From: Mangrovicoccus algicola
GTDB taxonomy: Bacteria > Pseudomonadota > Alphaproteobacteria > Rhodobacterales > Rhodobacteraceae
DNA: 64,000 nt
Assembly: GCF_014903745.1 (NCBI RefSeq)
Contig: NZ_JACVXA010000014.1
Span: forward strand, 1 to 64,000
Direction: 5' to 3'
A program made the position numbers and the translations under genes. Below, piece by piece: positions 7,041 through 15,746 of this stretch (its first letter is position 1; every line of letters begins with the position of its first letter). The notes under the pieces were generated by a model, which saw only the letters and a list, made by a program, of their open reading frames with translations, did not search any database and was not told where the DNA came from.

Positions 7041-8453
7041 CTACAGGCCCGTCGCCGCCAGCACCGCGATCCAGACCGACAGGATCGCCCCGCAGACCAG
7101 CGTGTAGGGCCCGTTCCAGACCAGCCCCACGCGCCGCGCCGAGACCTTGCCGAAATCCGCCACCAGCAGCGTCGAGGCGGTGAAGGGCGAGGTCGCCCCC
7201 GACAGCGCCCAGCCGCTGGTGATCGCCACGACCATCGCCGCCGGGGTGACGCCGATCGCCTCGGGCGCGGGCAGGATCGGGCCGATCATCGACACCGCCA
7301 GGATCGGGTTCATGCCGATCTGCCCGGTCAGCGGCACGATCCAGAACAGCGCCACCAGCAGGACCGGCGCCGAAATCGCGCCCAGATCGATGCCGCTGGC
7401 GGCCATCACCGGCGCCGCCAGATGCCCGCCCATCGTGCCGATGAAGGCCGCCATGACCAGAAGGACGGTCTGATCGCGCAGCCCCGGCATGTCCGACAGC
7501 GCGAAATGCCGGGCGCGGCTCCAGGCATGGCGCGCATCGGCGCGCCCGCCGGGCGCCTGGAAGGCCGTCCAGATCAGCGCGATGGCCGGCACGATGGCCA
7601 TGACCACGCCGACGATCCGCACCCCGGTCGCCAGGTGCAGCACCGCGGTCAGCCCCGCCAGCAGCCCCAGCAGCAGAAGAAGCGGCCTGAGCTGGCGCAG
7701 CCAGTCGCCCTCGGCCGGGCCGCGCGCGGGCGGCGGCACCGAGAGGCGAGGCTTGAAGATCGTGTCCAGCGCCCAGCCCACGCCGGTGAACACCGCCACC
7801 CCCGCCAGCGTATAGGGCAGCACCGCCGCCCAGTCGGCGCCCGGCACGATGCTCAGCGTGATCGCCGAGGCGAAGGACAGGGGCGACCAGGGCAGGGTCG
7901 AGACGAAGCCGCGCTGGATCGCGACCAGCATCCGGCGGATGCGGTGGCGGCGGATCTCGGGATCGGGTTCCTTGTTCGCCGCCTCGGTCGCCAGCGTCCC
8001 CAGGAGCGCGATGCCGCCATAGATCAGGATCAGCCCGAACAGGTGCCCCCCCAGCGTCAGCGCCAGATAGCGCCGGCCCGGCGGCTGACCGGCCAGGAAC
8101 CGGCCGCAGGCGACGATCGGGTCAGACCCGGTGGCGGCGGCGCGCATCGCGTTGATCGCGGTGAAGAAGGCGGCGATGAACCCCGCCTTGGTCAGGGCGG
8201 TCATCACCGTCGGGCGCCAGTCATCCTGGAAGGCCGCCGAGATCAGCACCAGCGCCAGGGCGATCGCCATGAAGGCGCGGCTGGTCCAGCTGATCCCCGG
8301 CCAGAACACCGCCCCCGCCGCCAGGGCGGCCCCGCCCGAGATCAGCGAGAAGACCGGGCTGCAGGCGAATTCCCCCAGGATGCCCGAGACCAGCGCCAGC
8401 GCCAGCAGGCCGCCCCCTGTCCGCGTGGGCCCGGCGGCAAGCGGTTTCACCAT
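7041..8453 (-). CDS. Multi-spanning permease of unrecognised specificity
   Basis: A 470-residue integral membrane protein with roughly 12 hydrophobic segments and a central soluble loop near residues 225-250 (PPPARGPAEGD). Two internally similar Gly/Ser-rich re-entrant-like stretches occur: LISGGAALAAG near the N-terminus and AITSGWALSGATSPFTA near residue 420. The second resembles substrate-binding hairpins of ion-coupled carboxylate or ion transporters. I cannot assign a family with confidence. It lies 137 nt downstream of an amidase on the same strand, with a small GC hairpin in the gap. It may be the last gene of the amidase operon and could import its substrate or export a product. Confidence 0.8.
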   Translation of the reverse strand: MVKPLAAGPTRTGGGLLALALVSGILGEFACSPVFSLISGGAALAAGAVFWPGISWTSRAFMAIALALVLISAAFQDDWRPTVMTALTKAGFIAAFFTAINAMRAAATGSDPIVACGRFLAGQPPGRRYLALTLGGHLFGLILIYGGIALLGTLATEAANKEPDPEIRRHRIRRMLVAIQRGFVSTLPWSPLSFASAITLSIVPGADWAAVLPYTLAGVAVFTGVGWALDTIFKPRLSVPPPARGPAEGDWLRQLRPLLLLLGLLAGLTAVLHLATGVRIVGVVMAIVPAIALIWTAFQAPGGRADARHAWSRARHFALSDMPGLRDQTVLLVMAAFIGTMGGHLAAPVMAASGIDLGAISAPVLLVALFWIVPLTGQIGMNPILAVSMIGPILPAPEAIGVTPAAMVVAITSGWALSGATSPFTASTLLVADFGKVSARRVGLVWNGPYTLVCGAILSVWIAVLAATGL

Positions 8454-8567
8454 GCCGGACCCTGCCCCGGTTCATTCCCTGCCATGCCCGTCATCCGTCG
8501 CCTGCCCCGTTGCGTTGCCCCTGCATGGCGCAAAAGCCGCCCCGGGGAAAGCCTCGGGGGGATGCGC

Positions 8568-8584
8568 GGGGCGGGAGCCCGCCC
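8568..8584 (-). other. Intercistronic GC hairpin between amidase and permease genes
   Basis: GGGGCGG and CCGCCC flank a 4-nt turn just beyond the amidase stop, giving a short stable stem. No T run follows. It may partially terminate or protect the upstream mRNA. The remainder of the 137-bp gap shows no gene. Confidence 0.35.
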
Positions 8585-8590
8585 TGCGCC

Positions 8591-10105
8591 TCAGTCGAAG
8601 CTGAGGAACCCCTCGGCCTCGGCGATCGGCGGCGCCGCCGCCAGCATCGCCAGGTCCGGCCCGCGCGGCGCCAGGTCGGGCAGCCCCGCGATCACCGCCT
8701 CGATCTCGGCGGCCACCGCCAGAAGCCGCCGGTCGTCATGGCGCCGACCGACGAGCTGCAGCCCGAAGGGCATGCCCTTCGCGTCGCGCCCGCAGGGGAT
8801 CGAGATGGAGGGATGCCCGGCGATGGTGGTCGCATAGGCCAGCGCCAGCCAGTGGAAATAGGTCTTGGTCGGCTGCCCGTCGATCTGCGCGGGATACAGT
8901 TCGCGCCAGGGCCGCGGGCTGACGGTGATCGCGGGCGAGACGAGGATGTCCCAGTCGCCGAAGAAGGCCTGCCAGCGGCGGTGATACTCGCCCTGCGCGA
9001 TCAGCGCGCGGGCCACGTCCTCACCGGAATAGCTGCGCCCCTCCAGCACGTTGTCGCGCACGTTCGGGCCGACATGATGCGGCGCCCGGTCCAGGAGCTC
9101 GGCATGGATGCCCAGGAAGGAGATGCCGCGCAGCACGCCGAAGATCCGGTCGGCATCGCGGCAGTCGGGCGCGGTTTCCTCCACCCGTCCCAGGAACGGG
9201 CCCAGCTGGCCCATGGCGTTGCGGAACTGGTCGCGGACGGTGGATTCGGTGGGGGCAAAGCCGAAATCCTCGGTCGCGGCGATCCGCAACCCCGACAGGT
9301 CCACCCGCGGCAGCGCCGCGAAACCGGCCGGATCCCAGGCGGTCCGGCCCTCGACCTCGACGGAGAAGGGATCGTCGCGGCCCGGACGCGACATCACCGA
9401 CAGCATCAGACCGGCATCGGCCACGCTGCGCGCCATCGGGCCGGAGGTCGACAGGGGCAGCAGCGCCGTCGCCCGCGCCTCGCCCGGCACCACGCCGGGG
9501 CTGGGGCGGAACCCCACCACGCCGCAATGCGCCGCCGGGTTGCGCAGCGACCCGCCCATGTCCGAGCCGGTCGCCAGCGGGGCATAGCCGCAGGCCAGCG
9601 CCACCGCCGAGCCGCCCGAGGACCCCGCGCAGGTCTTCGTCACGTCATGGGGATTGGCGGTGGTGCCATAGACGAGGTTGCGCGAATTGGCCCCCGCGCT
9701 CCATTCCGGGACATTGGTCTTGCCCATCGGCAGCGCGCCCGCCGCGGCCAGCTCCGCCACCGGCGCGCCGTCGGCTTCGGGCAGGTTGTCGCGATAGGCA
9801 GGCGATCCGAAGGTGGTGGGCAGCCCGGCCATGTCCTCCATGTCCTTCACCGCCAGCGGCAGGCCATGCAGCGCGCCCAGCGGACCGCCCGCGGCCACCG
9901 CCGCCTCGGCCGCCTTCGCCCCGTCGCGCAGCCGGTCGAAATCCCGCGCGGGCATGGCATTGACGGCATGGTCCAGCGTCTCGACCCGGGCGATGCAGGC
10001 CTCCGCCAGTTCCACCGGCGACAGGCGCCGCCGGGCGATCAGGCGCCGTGCCTCCAGGGCCGACAGGTCGGCGGGATCGGCGGGGGTCGGTGTCTGTCCG
10101 GTCAT
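8591..10105 (-). CDS. Amidase-signature hydrolase
   Basis: A 504-residue amidase signature family enzyme without a signal peptide. The Ser-cisSer-Lys triad is intact: Lys87 (LAVKD), Ser162 (AGSSGGS) and Ser186 (DMGGSLRNPA), with the 24-residue spacing between the two serines seen in well-studied members. It hydrolyses a carboxamide or related bond, substrate unknown. Its ATG overlaps the stop of the upstream gamma-glutamyltransferase-like gene by 4 nt, so the two are translationally coupled. A second amidase starts that operon. The family spans aliphatic amides, carbamates and peptide amides, so no symbol is given. Confidence 0.92.
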   Translation of the reverse strand: MTGQTPTPADPADLSALEARRLIARRRLSPVELAEACIARVETLDHAVNAMPARDFDRLRDGAKAAEAAVAAGGPLGALHGLPLAVKDMEDMAGLPTTFGSPAYRDNLPEADGAPVAELAAAGALPMGKTNVPEWSAGANSRNLVYGTTANPHDVTKTCAGSSGGSAVALACGYAPLATGSDMGGSLRNPAAHCGVVGFRPSPGVVPGEARATALLPLSTSGPMARSVADAGLMLSVMSRPGRDDPFSVEVEGRTAWDPAGFAALPRVDLSGLRIAATEDFGFAPTESTVRDQFRNAMGQLGPFLGRVEETAPDCRDADRIFGVLRGISFLGIHAELLDRAPHHVGPNVRDNVLEGRSYSGEDVARALIAQGEYHRRWQAFFGDWDILVSPAITVSPRPWRELYPAQIDGQPTKTYFHWLALAYATTIAGHPSISIPCGRDAKGMPFGLQLVGRRHDDRRLLAVAAEIEAVIAGLPDLAPRGPDLAMLAAAPPIAEAEGFLSFD

Positions 10106-11682
10106 GCGGTGTCTCCTTCCGCGATCGCGTCGCCCCAGGGCGACAGGGTTTCGGTGGTGCCGGAATTGCGCCCGGCCTCGCGCAGCACCGCCGCCGGGGC
10201 GGCGAAAGCGAAGGGAAAGGGCAGGCGTTTTGCCGTGGCAACCGGCCAGCGGGCCGACAGCGCCCCGGTCACCGGCCCGGCCAGGCGCTCATCGGCGACC
10301 ACCGGATCGCCGCCCGAGGCATCCAGCCGCGGCGCCTCCATCGCCTCCTGCAGCGTCGCGCCGGTCTCCACGAGCTGCGCCGCGATCTGCGCCACGGCGG
10401 GCATGATCTTGCGCCCGCCCGCCGCACCGAGGGCAAAGCGGCGGCCCGCCCCCTCGCCGATCACCGGGCAGACATTCATCAGGCAGCGCTTGCCCGCGCC
10501 CAGAGAATTGGGTTTTCCCTGTTCCGGATCGAACCACATGATGCCGTTATTCAGCAGCAGCCCCGTGGCGGGCGACACCGTGCGCGAGCCGAAGACCGAC
10601 AGCAGCGTCTGGGTCATCGACACCATGTTGCCCGCCCGGTCGACGACCGAGAAATGCGTTGTGCAGCCCGGCGCCCGGGCGGAGTCGTGATCGCCCATCT
10701 CCGCCAGCCGCCGCGCATAGGCGGCACGGATCGCGCCGGTGCGCGCCACATGGGCGGCCGGGGCGGCGGCATCGGCGGCGGCATATTCCGCCTGCCAGGC
10801 GCCCATCGCATCGGCCAGGGTCGGCCCGGCGGTCAGGCCGGGCACTGCCAGGATGCGGCCGTCGCGATAGGGGAAATCCAGCGGGTCTGACCATTCGGGG
10901 GCATAGCCGGCCATGTCCGCCGCCGTCAGGAACCCGCCCTTGGCGGTGACATCCGCGACCAGCGCCGCGGCGATGTCGCCCTCGTAGAAATCCCGCGCCC
11001 CGGCACTGGCCAGCCGGTCGAGCGTGGCGGCCATGCCCGACTGGTCGATCCGCCGGTCGGCCAGCGCGGTCCAGCCGAAGCTTTTCGGCCATTGCCCGTC
11101 ATCGAGGAACATCGCCGCCGCATCCGGGTCGCGCGACAGGTCCTGCGCCGAGGAGGCGATGACCAGCGCCGCGTACCAGTCGATCTCCATGCCGCGTTTC
11201 GCGTGGTCGATGGCCGGGGCCAGAAGCTCGGCCCAGGGCATCCGGCCGAACCGCTCATGCGCGGCCGCGATCCCCGCGACCGTGCCCGGCACCGCGACGG
11301 AACTGCCGCCCGCGATGTTGCGGTCCTCCACCACCGACTCCCAGGGGAAGAGGTCCGAGGCCTTGCCCGCCCCCGACAGGGGATAATGCGCGACATCGAG
11401 CGACTGCGACGCGCGCATGCCGTAGCTGAGCGCATGGCCGCGGCCCTCGTCCTCGCGCCACAGCATCATCGCGCCGCCGCCCATCGGCCCGGACATCCAG
11501 GGTTCGAGCACGCCGAGCACGAAGCTGGTGGCGACCGCGGCATCCACCGCGTCGCCCCCGGCCGCCAGGACGGCCGCCCCGGCCTCGGCAGCCAGCACAT
11601 GCTGGGCCGCGACCACGCCGCCCTCGACCGCGACCGCGCCGGGTTTCAGCGTGATCTGGCTGCGGGAAAAGGATCCTGCCAT
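10102..11682 (-). CDS. Gamma-glutamyltransferase-like Ntn hydrolase, cytoplasmic
   Basis: A 526-residue member of the gamma-glutamyltransferase family. The self-processing/catalytic threonine context is present: Thr341 in GCTTHFSVVD, followed by GNMVSMTQT and the LLLNNGIMWF loop. This predicts autocleavage into a large and a small chain. No signal peptide is seen, in contrast to the periplasmic glutathione-degrading enzymes, so a cytoplasmic acylase or gamma-glutamyl hydrolase role is more likely. I start at MAGSFSRS, 4 nt after the upstream amidase stop; the open frame extends 19 codons further into that gene. Placement between two amidases with near-overlapping junctions suggests one substrate attacked at two or three amide bonds. 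Confidence 0.88.
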   Translation of the reverse strand: MAGSFSRSQITLKPGAVAVEGGVVAAQHVLAAEAGAAVLAAGGDAVDAAVATSFVLGVLEPWMSGPMGGGAMMLWREDEGRGHALSYGMRASQSLDVAHYPLSGAGKASDLFPWESVVEDRNIAGGSSVAVPGTVAGIAAAHERFGRMPWAELLAPAIDHAKRGMEIDWYAALVIASSAQDLSRDPDAAAMFLDDGQWPKSFGWTALADRRIDQSGMAATLDRLASAGARDFYEGDIAAALVADVTAKGGFLTAADMAGYAPEWSDPLDFPYRDGRILAVPGLTAGPTLADAMGAWQAEYAAADAAAPAAHVARTGAIRAAYARRLAEMGDHDSARAPGCTTHFSVVDRAGNMVSMTQTLLSVFGSRTVSPATGLLLNNGIMWFDPEQGKPNSLGAGKRCLMNVCPVIGEGAGRRFALGAAGGRKIMPAVAQIAAQLVETGATLQEAMEAPRLDASGGDPVVADERLAGPVTGALSARWPVATAKRLPFPFAFAAPAAVLREAGRNSGTTETLSPWGDAIAEGDTA

Positions 11683-11686
11683 GGTC

Positions 11687-13111
11687 TCAGCCTCCGAAGC
11701 TCGTCGGGAAGGGCCGCATCGCGCCCCGCATCCCCTCATAGGCCCTTGCCATCCTCAGCGCACCCATGTCGTCGAACCGCTGCGCCGCGATCTGCAGCCC
11801 CAGCGGCACGCCGTTCGTGTCATAGCCGCAGGGCAGCGAGGAAACCGGCTGCTCGCTCATGTTGAAGGGGACGGAATAGCTGATATGCTCCATCCCCCGC
11901 GCCGGGTCATTGGTCGGATAGCCCCATTCCGCCGGGAAGCTGATATGCGGCGACAGGGGCGCCAGCACGAAGTCGAAGGGCTTCGTCGCGGCGATGGTGC
12001 GGCGGCGGATCTCGACGGTGGCGGAATAGGCGTCGAAGACCTGCGCCCCGGTCAGGGAGGCGCCGGGCGCGGCATATTCCAGGAACAGCGGCAGCACCTT
12101 CGCGCGCTGCGCCTCAGACAGCGCCGCGACATCCTTCGCCGCGCGCGCCAGCCAGAACGTGTCCAGCCCGGCCAGCAGATCCTGCGTCATCCAGGGATCC
12201 AGCGGCTCGACGATGGCGCCCGCCGCCTCGAACAGCTTCGCCGCCGCCTCGACCGGGGGGATCACCTGCGGGTCCACCGCCATGCCGCAGCCGGGCTGAA
12301 GCTGAAGCCCGATCCGCACGCCCGTCAGGTCCATGTCGAGATCCATCCAGTCGATCGCGGCGGGCGGCAGGTTGCGGTAGTCGCGCCCTTCGGGATCGGG
12401 ACGCGACAGCACCGCCATCATCAGCGCGGCATCCTCCACCGTGCGGGTCATCGGCCCGGCGCAGCGGCCCATATAGGGCGGATCGATATTGACCCGGCCG
12501 AGGCTGGGCTTCAGCCCCATCAGCCCGCACCAGGCAGCCGGGAACCGCACCGAGCCGCCGATATCCGTGCCCAGATGCAGCGGCCCGTAGCCCGCCGCGC
12601 CCCCGGCCCCCGCCCCGGCGGAGGAGCCGCCCGGGTTCATCGCCAGGTTCCAGGGGTTGCGCGTCAGATCATGCAGGCTGGACAGGCCCGAGGACATGGC
12701 GCCGAATTCCGGCATCGTCGTCTTGCCCAGGATCACCGCCCCCGCCTCGCGCATCCGCGCCGCGGGGGGCGCATCGGCGGCGGCAGGCACCGGGTCGGTG
12801 GCCGCGGTGCCGATCGGGCTGGGCGTGCCCCTGGTGGCGATGTTCTCCTTCAGCGTGGCGGGCACGCCGTCGATGCTGATCCCGTCCCGCTCCAGCGGGC
12901 TGCCCGCGCGCCAGCGCGCCTCCGAGGCGCGCGCCGCCTCGCGCGCGCCCTCCGGGTCGAACCGGTAGAAGGCGTGGATATGCGGTTCGCAATGCTCGAC
13001 CTGGGCGATGACCGCCTCGGTCACCTCGACCGGCGACAGCGTCCCGGCGCGGTAGGAGGCGACCAGGTCGGTCGCCGACATCTCATGCAGGGCTTGGGGG
13101 GTGGTGCTCAT
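11687..13111 (-). CDS. Amidase-signature hydrolase, first gene of operon
   Basis: A 474-residue amidase signature enzyme with Lys88 (TLKEN), Ser163 (NPGGSSAG) and Ser187 (DIGGSVRFPA) as the expected triad. No signal peptide is seen. It differs clearly from the second amidase of the operon (8591-10105) around the active site and in the C-terminal substrate region, so the pair is not a recent duplication. It begins the leftward operon amidase / GGT-like / amidase. A 232-bp region with several palindromes separates it from the divergent iclR-type gene. The substrate is unknown; genes for amide, ureide or gamma-glutamyl compound use are all possible. Confidence 0.92.
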   Translation of the reverse strand: MSTTPQALHEMSATDLVASYRAGTLSPVEVTEAVIAQVEHCEPHIHAFYRFDPEGAREAARASEARWRAGSPLERDGISIDGVPATLKENIATRGTPSPIGTAATDPVPAAADAPPAARMREAGAVILGKTTMPEFGAMSSGLSSLHDLTRNPWNLAMNPGGSSAGAGAGGAAGYGPLHLGTDIGGSVRFPAAWCGLMGLKPSLGRVNIDPPYMGRCAGPMTRTVEDAALMMAVLSRPDPEGRDYRNLPPAAIDWMDLDMDLTGVRIGLQLQPGCGMAVDPQVIPPVEAAAKLFEAAGAIVEPLDPWMTQDLLAGLDTFWLARAAKDVAALSEAQRAKVLPLFLEYAAPGASLTGAQVFDAYSATVEIRRRTIAATKPFDFVLAPLSPHISFPAEWGYPTNDPARGMEHISYSVPFNMSEQPVSSLPCGYDTNGVPLGLQIAAQRFDDMGALRMARAYEGMRGAMRPFPTSFGG

Positions 13112-13185
13112 GGCAGATCCTCGTCACTGTCGGAACCGGCGCGGGGCGCCGCGAAGCGGGCCGGAATGCGGAGACTCAGGCACGC

Positions 13186-13243
13186 TGTATTGATTGTTGA
13201 TACACTTTCATCGTACAGTGATTATCGTTGCCCGGTAAACGAT
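13186..13243. promoter_or_regulatory. Palindrome-rich divergent control region (amidase operon / iclR)
   Basis: Between the divergent amidase operon and the iclR-type gene there is an AT-rich island holding two perfect inverted repeats. One is TGTAT-N9-ATACA at 13186-13204; the other is ATCGTT-N8-AACGAT at 13224-13243. Their centres are about 38 bp apart. They are good candidates for operators of the adjacent IclR protein. The rest of 13112-13343 shows no gene. Confidence 0.5.
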
Positions 13244-13343
13244 TTGCTCAGGGCGTAAGCAGATACAATATCGAGATTGCGCCCCCAGGAGGCCCCGTGA
13301 TGAAATTCAAGGCAGAAAAGAAACGCAAACGCGGGCAAGGCGC

Positions 13344-14144
13344 ATGACCGGCTATGTCCCCCGCGGCCGCCCGCCCGAAATCCCCGAAGAGGGCGACCCG
13401 CTCTTCGTGCGCGCGGTCGGCCGCGCGGCGGCGGTGCTGTCGGCCTTTCACCAGGCCGAGCATCCGCTGAGCCTGACCGAGATCGCCCGCGCCGCCGATC
13501 TGGACCGATCCACCGCGCAACGGCTGGTGCACACGCTGCGCAAGCTGGGCTATATCACCCGCGACCGCCATGACCGCGGCTTCGTGCCGGGGCGGCGGAT
13601 CTATGACCACATCTTCGACGCGATGCGGCTGGACAGCCTGATCCAGCGCGCCGTGCCCTATCTTCTGGAACTGCGCTCGACGGTGAACGAACGCGTGGAC
13701 ATGTCGCTGCTGGACGACACGCGGCTGATCTACGTGTCGCGGCTTCAGCCCAAGCGCAAGGTGCTGCACGACCTGATGGTCGGCCTTTCCGTGCCGGTCT
13801 GTTCCACCTCGGGCGGCTGGGCGCTGCTGGCGCGCCTGCCCGAGGAAGAGGCGCGGGAAATCCTGGCCCGGTCGGAACCGCAAAGCCACACGCCGCGCAC
13901 CCTGACGGATCCCGCTGCGGTCATGGAACAGGTCGATATCGCCCGGGAACGCGGCTATGCCATTGCGATGGAGCAACTTCTGACAGGCGAAATCGGCATC
14001 GCCGCGGCGGTCACCGATGCATCCGGCCGACCCGTCGGCGGGGTCACGATCACCGCGCTTCTGTCGGACTGGACCCCCGAGGAATTCGAGCGCGCCATGG
14101 CACCGGCGCTGATGCAGACGGTGCGGGCGCTCAGCCGGTTCTGA
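13344..14144 (+). CDS. IclR-family regulator of the amidase region
   Basis: A 266-residue IclR regulator. The winged helix occupies about residues 22-80 (LSLTEIARAADLDRSTAQRL is its recognition region) and the effector domain about 95-265, with CSTSGGWALLARLP in the place of the usual TAxGKA motif. It is divergent from the amidase / GGT-like / amidase operon and is the obvious candidate to control it. Its 3-prime end overlaps the convergent M20 gene by 14 nt. A possible GTG/ATG 30 nt upstream lacks family similarity, so this start is kept. Confidence 0.88.
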   Translation: MTGYVPRGRPPEIPEEGDPLFVRAVGRAAAVLSAFHQAEHPLSLTEIARAADLDRSTAQRLVHTLRKLGYITRDRHDRGFVPGRRIYDHIFDAMRLDSLIQRAVPYLLELRSTVNERVDMSLLDDTRLIYVSRLQPKRKVLHDLMVGLSVPVCSTSGGWALLARLPEEEAREILARSEPQSHTPRTLTDPAAVMEQVDIARERGYAIAMEQLLTGEIGIAAAVTDASGRPVGGVTITALLSDWTPEEFERAMAPALMQTVRALSRF

Positions 14145-15444
14145 GCGCCTCCGCAGGTTCCAGGCCGCACCATTCGGCGATGAACAGCGCGATGGCCAGC
14201 GTCACGCGCCGCAGCGAGGCGATCTCCACCCATTCGTCGATGCCGTGCAGGACGCCCGCGACGGGACCGTAATTCAGCGCCGGGATCTGTTCGTAGAGAA
14301 CGTTCACCCGGGCATCCAGATAGGCGGGCATGACATGGCTGGGCAGGCTTTGCCCCGTCGTCGCCGCATGCGCGCGGGACAGGACCGTCTCGGCCGCGCT
14401 GCCCTCTTCCAGCGCGTATCCCTCGGCCATGAAGCCGTTCCAGACCAGGCGGGGCGGGTTCTGCGACAGGTAGGGATCGGCCTCGGCGAAATCGCGCAGG
14501 TGGCGCTCGATCTCGGCAGCGCATTGCGCGGCGGACCAGCCCGGCAGCAGCGAGATGCGGAAATCCACCGCCGCCGTGGCCGGCACCGAGGACGCCCATT
14601 CGCCGCCCTCGATCCGCCCGACATTGAGGTTCACGGGCTTCGCCAGACCGGCAAACAAGGGATGCTCGTGGCGCCGGTCATTCCAGATCCGTTCCAGCCC
14701 GCGCATGGCCTCGATCGTGCGGATGGCCGCGTCTATGGCGTTCTCGCCTTCGCCCATACGGCTGACATGACAGGGAATTCCGGAAAATTCGACCCGGAAC
14801 CAGATAACGCCGGTATTGGCCCGCACCAGGCTTTCCCCGGTCGGTTCGGGGATCAGTGCCGCATCGGCGCGATAGCCCGCGAGATGCATCATCATGGCGC
14901 CGTTGCCGGTGCTCTCCTCCTCCACGACCGAGGCCAGGTGCACCCGCGCAGCCGGCTGCCAGCCGCAGGCGCGCAGCGCATCCAGCGCGGCGATGGCGCA
15001 GGCCAGCCCGGATTTCATGTCCCCTGCCCCGCGCCCGTAGATGCGCCCGTCGCGGATCTCGGCGGCATAGGGCGGGCTGCTCCACAGCGCCTCGGGTCCG
15101 GTCGGCACCACGTCGACATGCCCCTGCAGGATCAGCGACCTGCCGGTTTCCTCGCGCGGCTGATGGGTGCCGATCACCACCGGCACCGTCGAATGCGCAT
15201 CGCTCCATTTTCCCGCGCCCGGATGCGCGGCAAGGGCCTGCCGGTTCGGGGGGACCCGGGCCATGTCCAGCCCGCGGCCCTCCAGTTCGGCGAAAAGCAG
15301 GGCCTGCACCCCCGCTTCCTGCCCGCGCTGCGACGCGTGGCCGACCATCTCGCGGGTCAGGGCGATCTGGCGGTCGAATCCCGCCTCCACCCCGGCAGAC
15401 AGGGCGGCGCGCAGGTCATCGGGCAGGGTCTGATGGAGCGTCAT
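14131..15444 (-). CDS. M20-family metallohydrolase (ArgE/DapE-like)
   Basis: A 437-residue zinc-dependent M20 hydrolase. Metal and catalytic motifs are LQGHVDVVP (His and Asp), GRGAGDMKSG (bridging Asp), VVEEESTGNG (catalytic Glu pair) and a distal His in the C-terminal domain. The family removes acyl groups from, or splits, small N-acyl amino acids and dipeptides. I start at MTLHQTLPDD, which has a GAGGAAG ribosome site; the open frame continues 80 codons upstream without M20 similarity. It is divergent from the dipeptide-type ABC operon and convergent with the iclR-type gene, sharing 14 nt with it. Confidence 0.88.
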   Translation of the reverse strand: MTLHQTLPDDLRAALSAGVEAGFDRQIALTREMVGHASQRGQEAGVQALLFAELEGRGLDMARVPPNRQALAAHPGAGKWSDAHSTVPVVIGTHQPREETGRSLILQGHVDVVPTGPEALWSSPPYAAEIRDGRIYGRGAGDMKSGLACAIAALDALRACGWQPAARVHLASVVEEESTGNGAMMMHLAGYRADAALIPEPTGESLVRANTGVIWFRVEFSGIPCHVSRMGEGENAIDAAIRTIEAMRGLERIWNDRRHEHPLFAGLAKPVNLNVGRIEGGEWASSVPATAAVDFRISLLPGWSAAQCAAEIERHLRDFAEADPYLSQNPPRLVWNGFMAEGYALEEGSAAETVLSRAHAATTGQSLPSHVMPAYLDARVNVLYEQIPALNYGPVAGVLHGIDEWVEIASLRRVTLAIALFIAEWCGLEPAEALRTG

Positions 15445-15600
15445 GCGGGATCTTCCTCGGCTGGAATGCTGCCGTGACACTGGGGCGATGGCCCCGCCAT
15501 GGTCAATTGCCCTGCCCTTGCGCGGTGGCCGCGGGGCGTGATGCGGCCCCGCCCGTCCGTTGCCGCCATGGCCGGGCCGAGACCGCGCCGGTATCTGCAC

Positions 15601-15626
15601 AAATTTTAGACATTTTGAGAAAATTT
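15601..15626. promoter_or_regulatory. AT-rich inverted repeat in the divergent M20 / ABC-transporter promoter region
   Basis: AAATTTT-N12-AAAATTT is a perfect inverted repeat and the only AT-rich patch in the 302-bp gap 15445-15746. It lies between the leftward M20 gene and the rightward peptide-type binding protein gene, so an operator or promoter element is likely. The rest of the gap shows no gene. A clear ribosome site (AGAGAGG) precedes the binding protein start. Confidence 0.45.
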
Positions 15627-15746
15627 CACCTCGAAGCTGGGTTTCACTTGGGTCCGGGCCCGCGACGTGCCGTTCTGGCGCCACCTTCCCCGGCCAGCGG
15701 GGAGCGCATCGAAGCGTCCGCGAGACGCCAACAGAGAGGTACGATC

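Noticed and set aside
13248-13976. Open frame opposite the IclR-family gene
   Set aside because: Antisense to a clear helix-turn-helix regulator and without its own ribosome site or domain.
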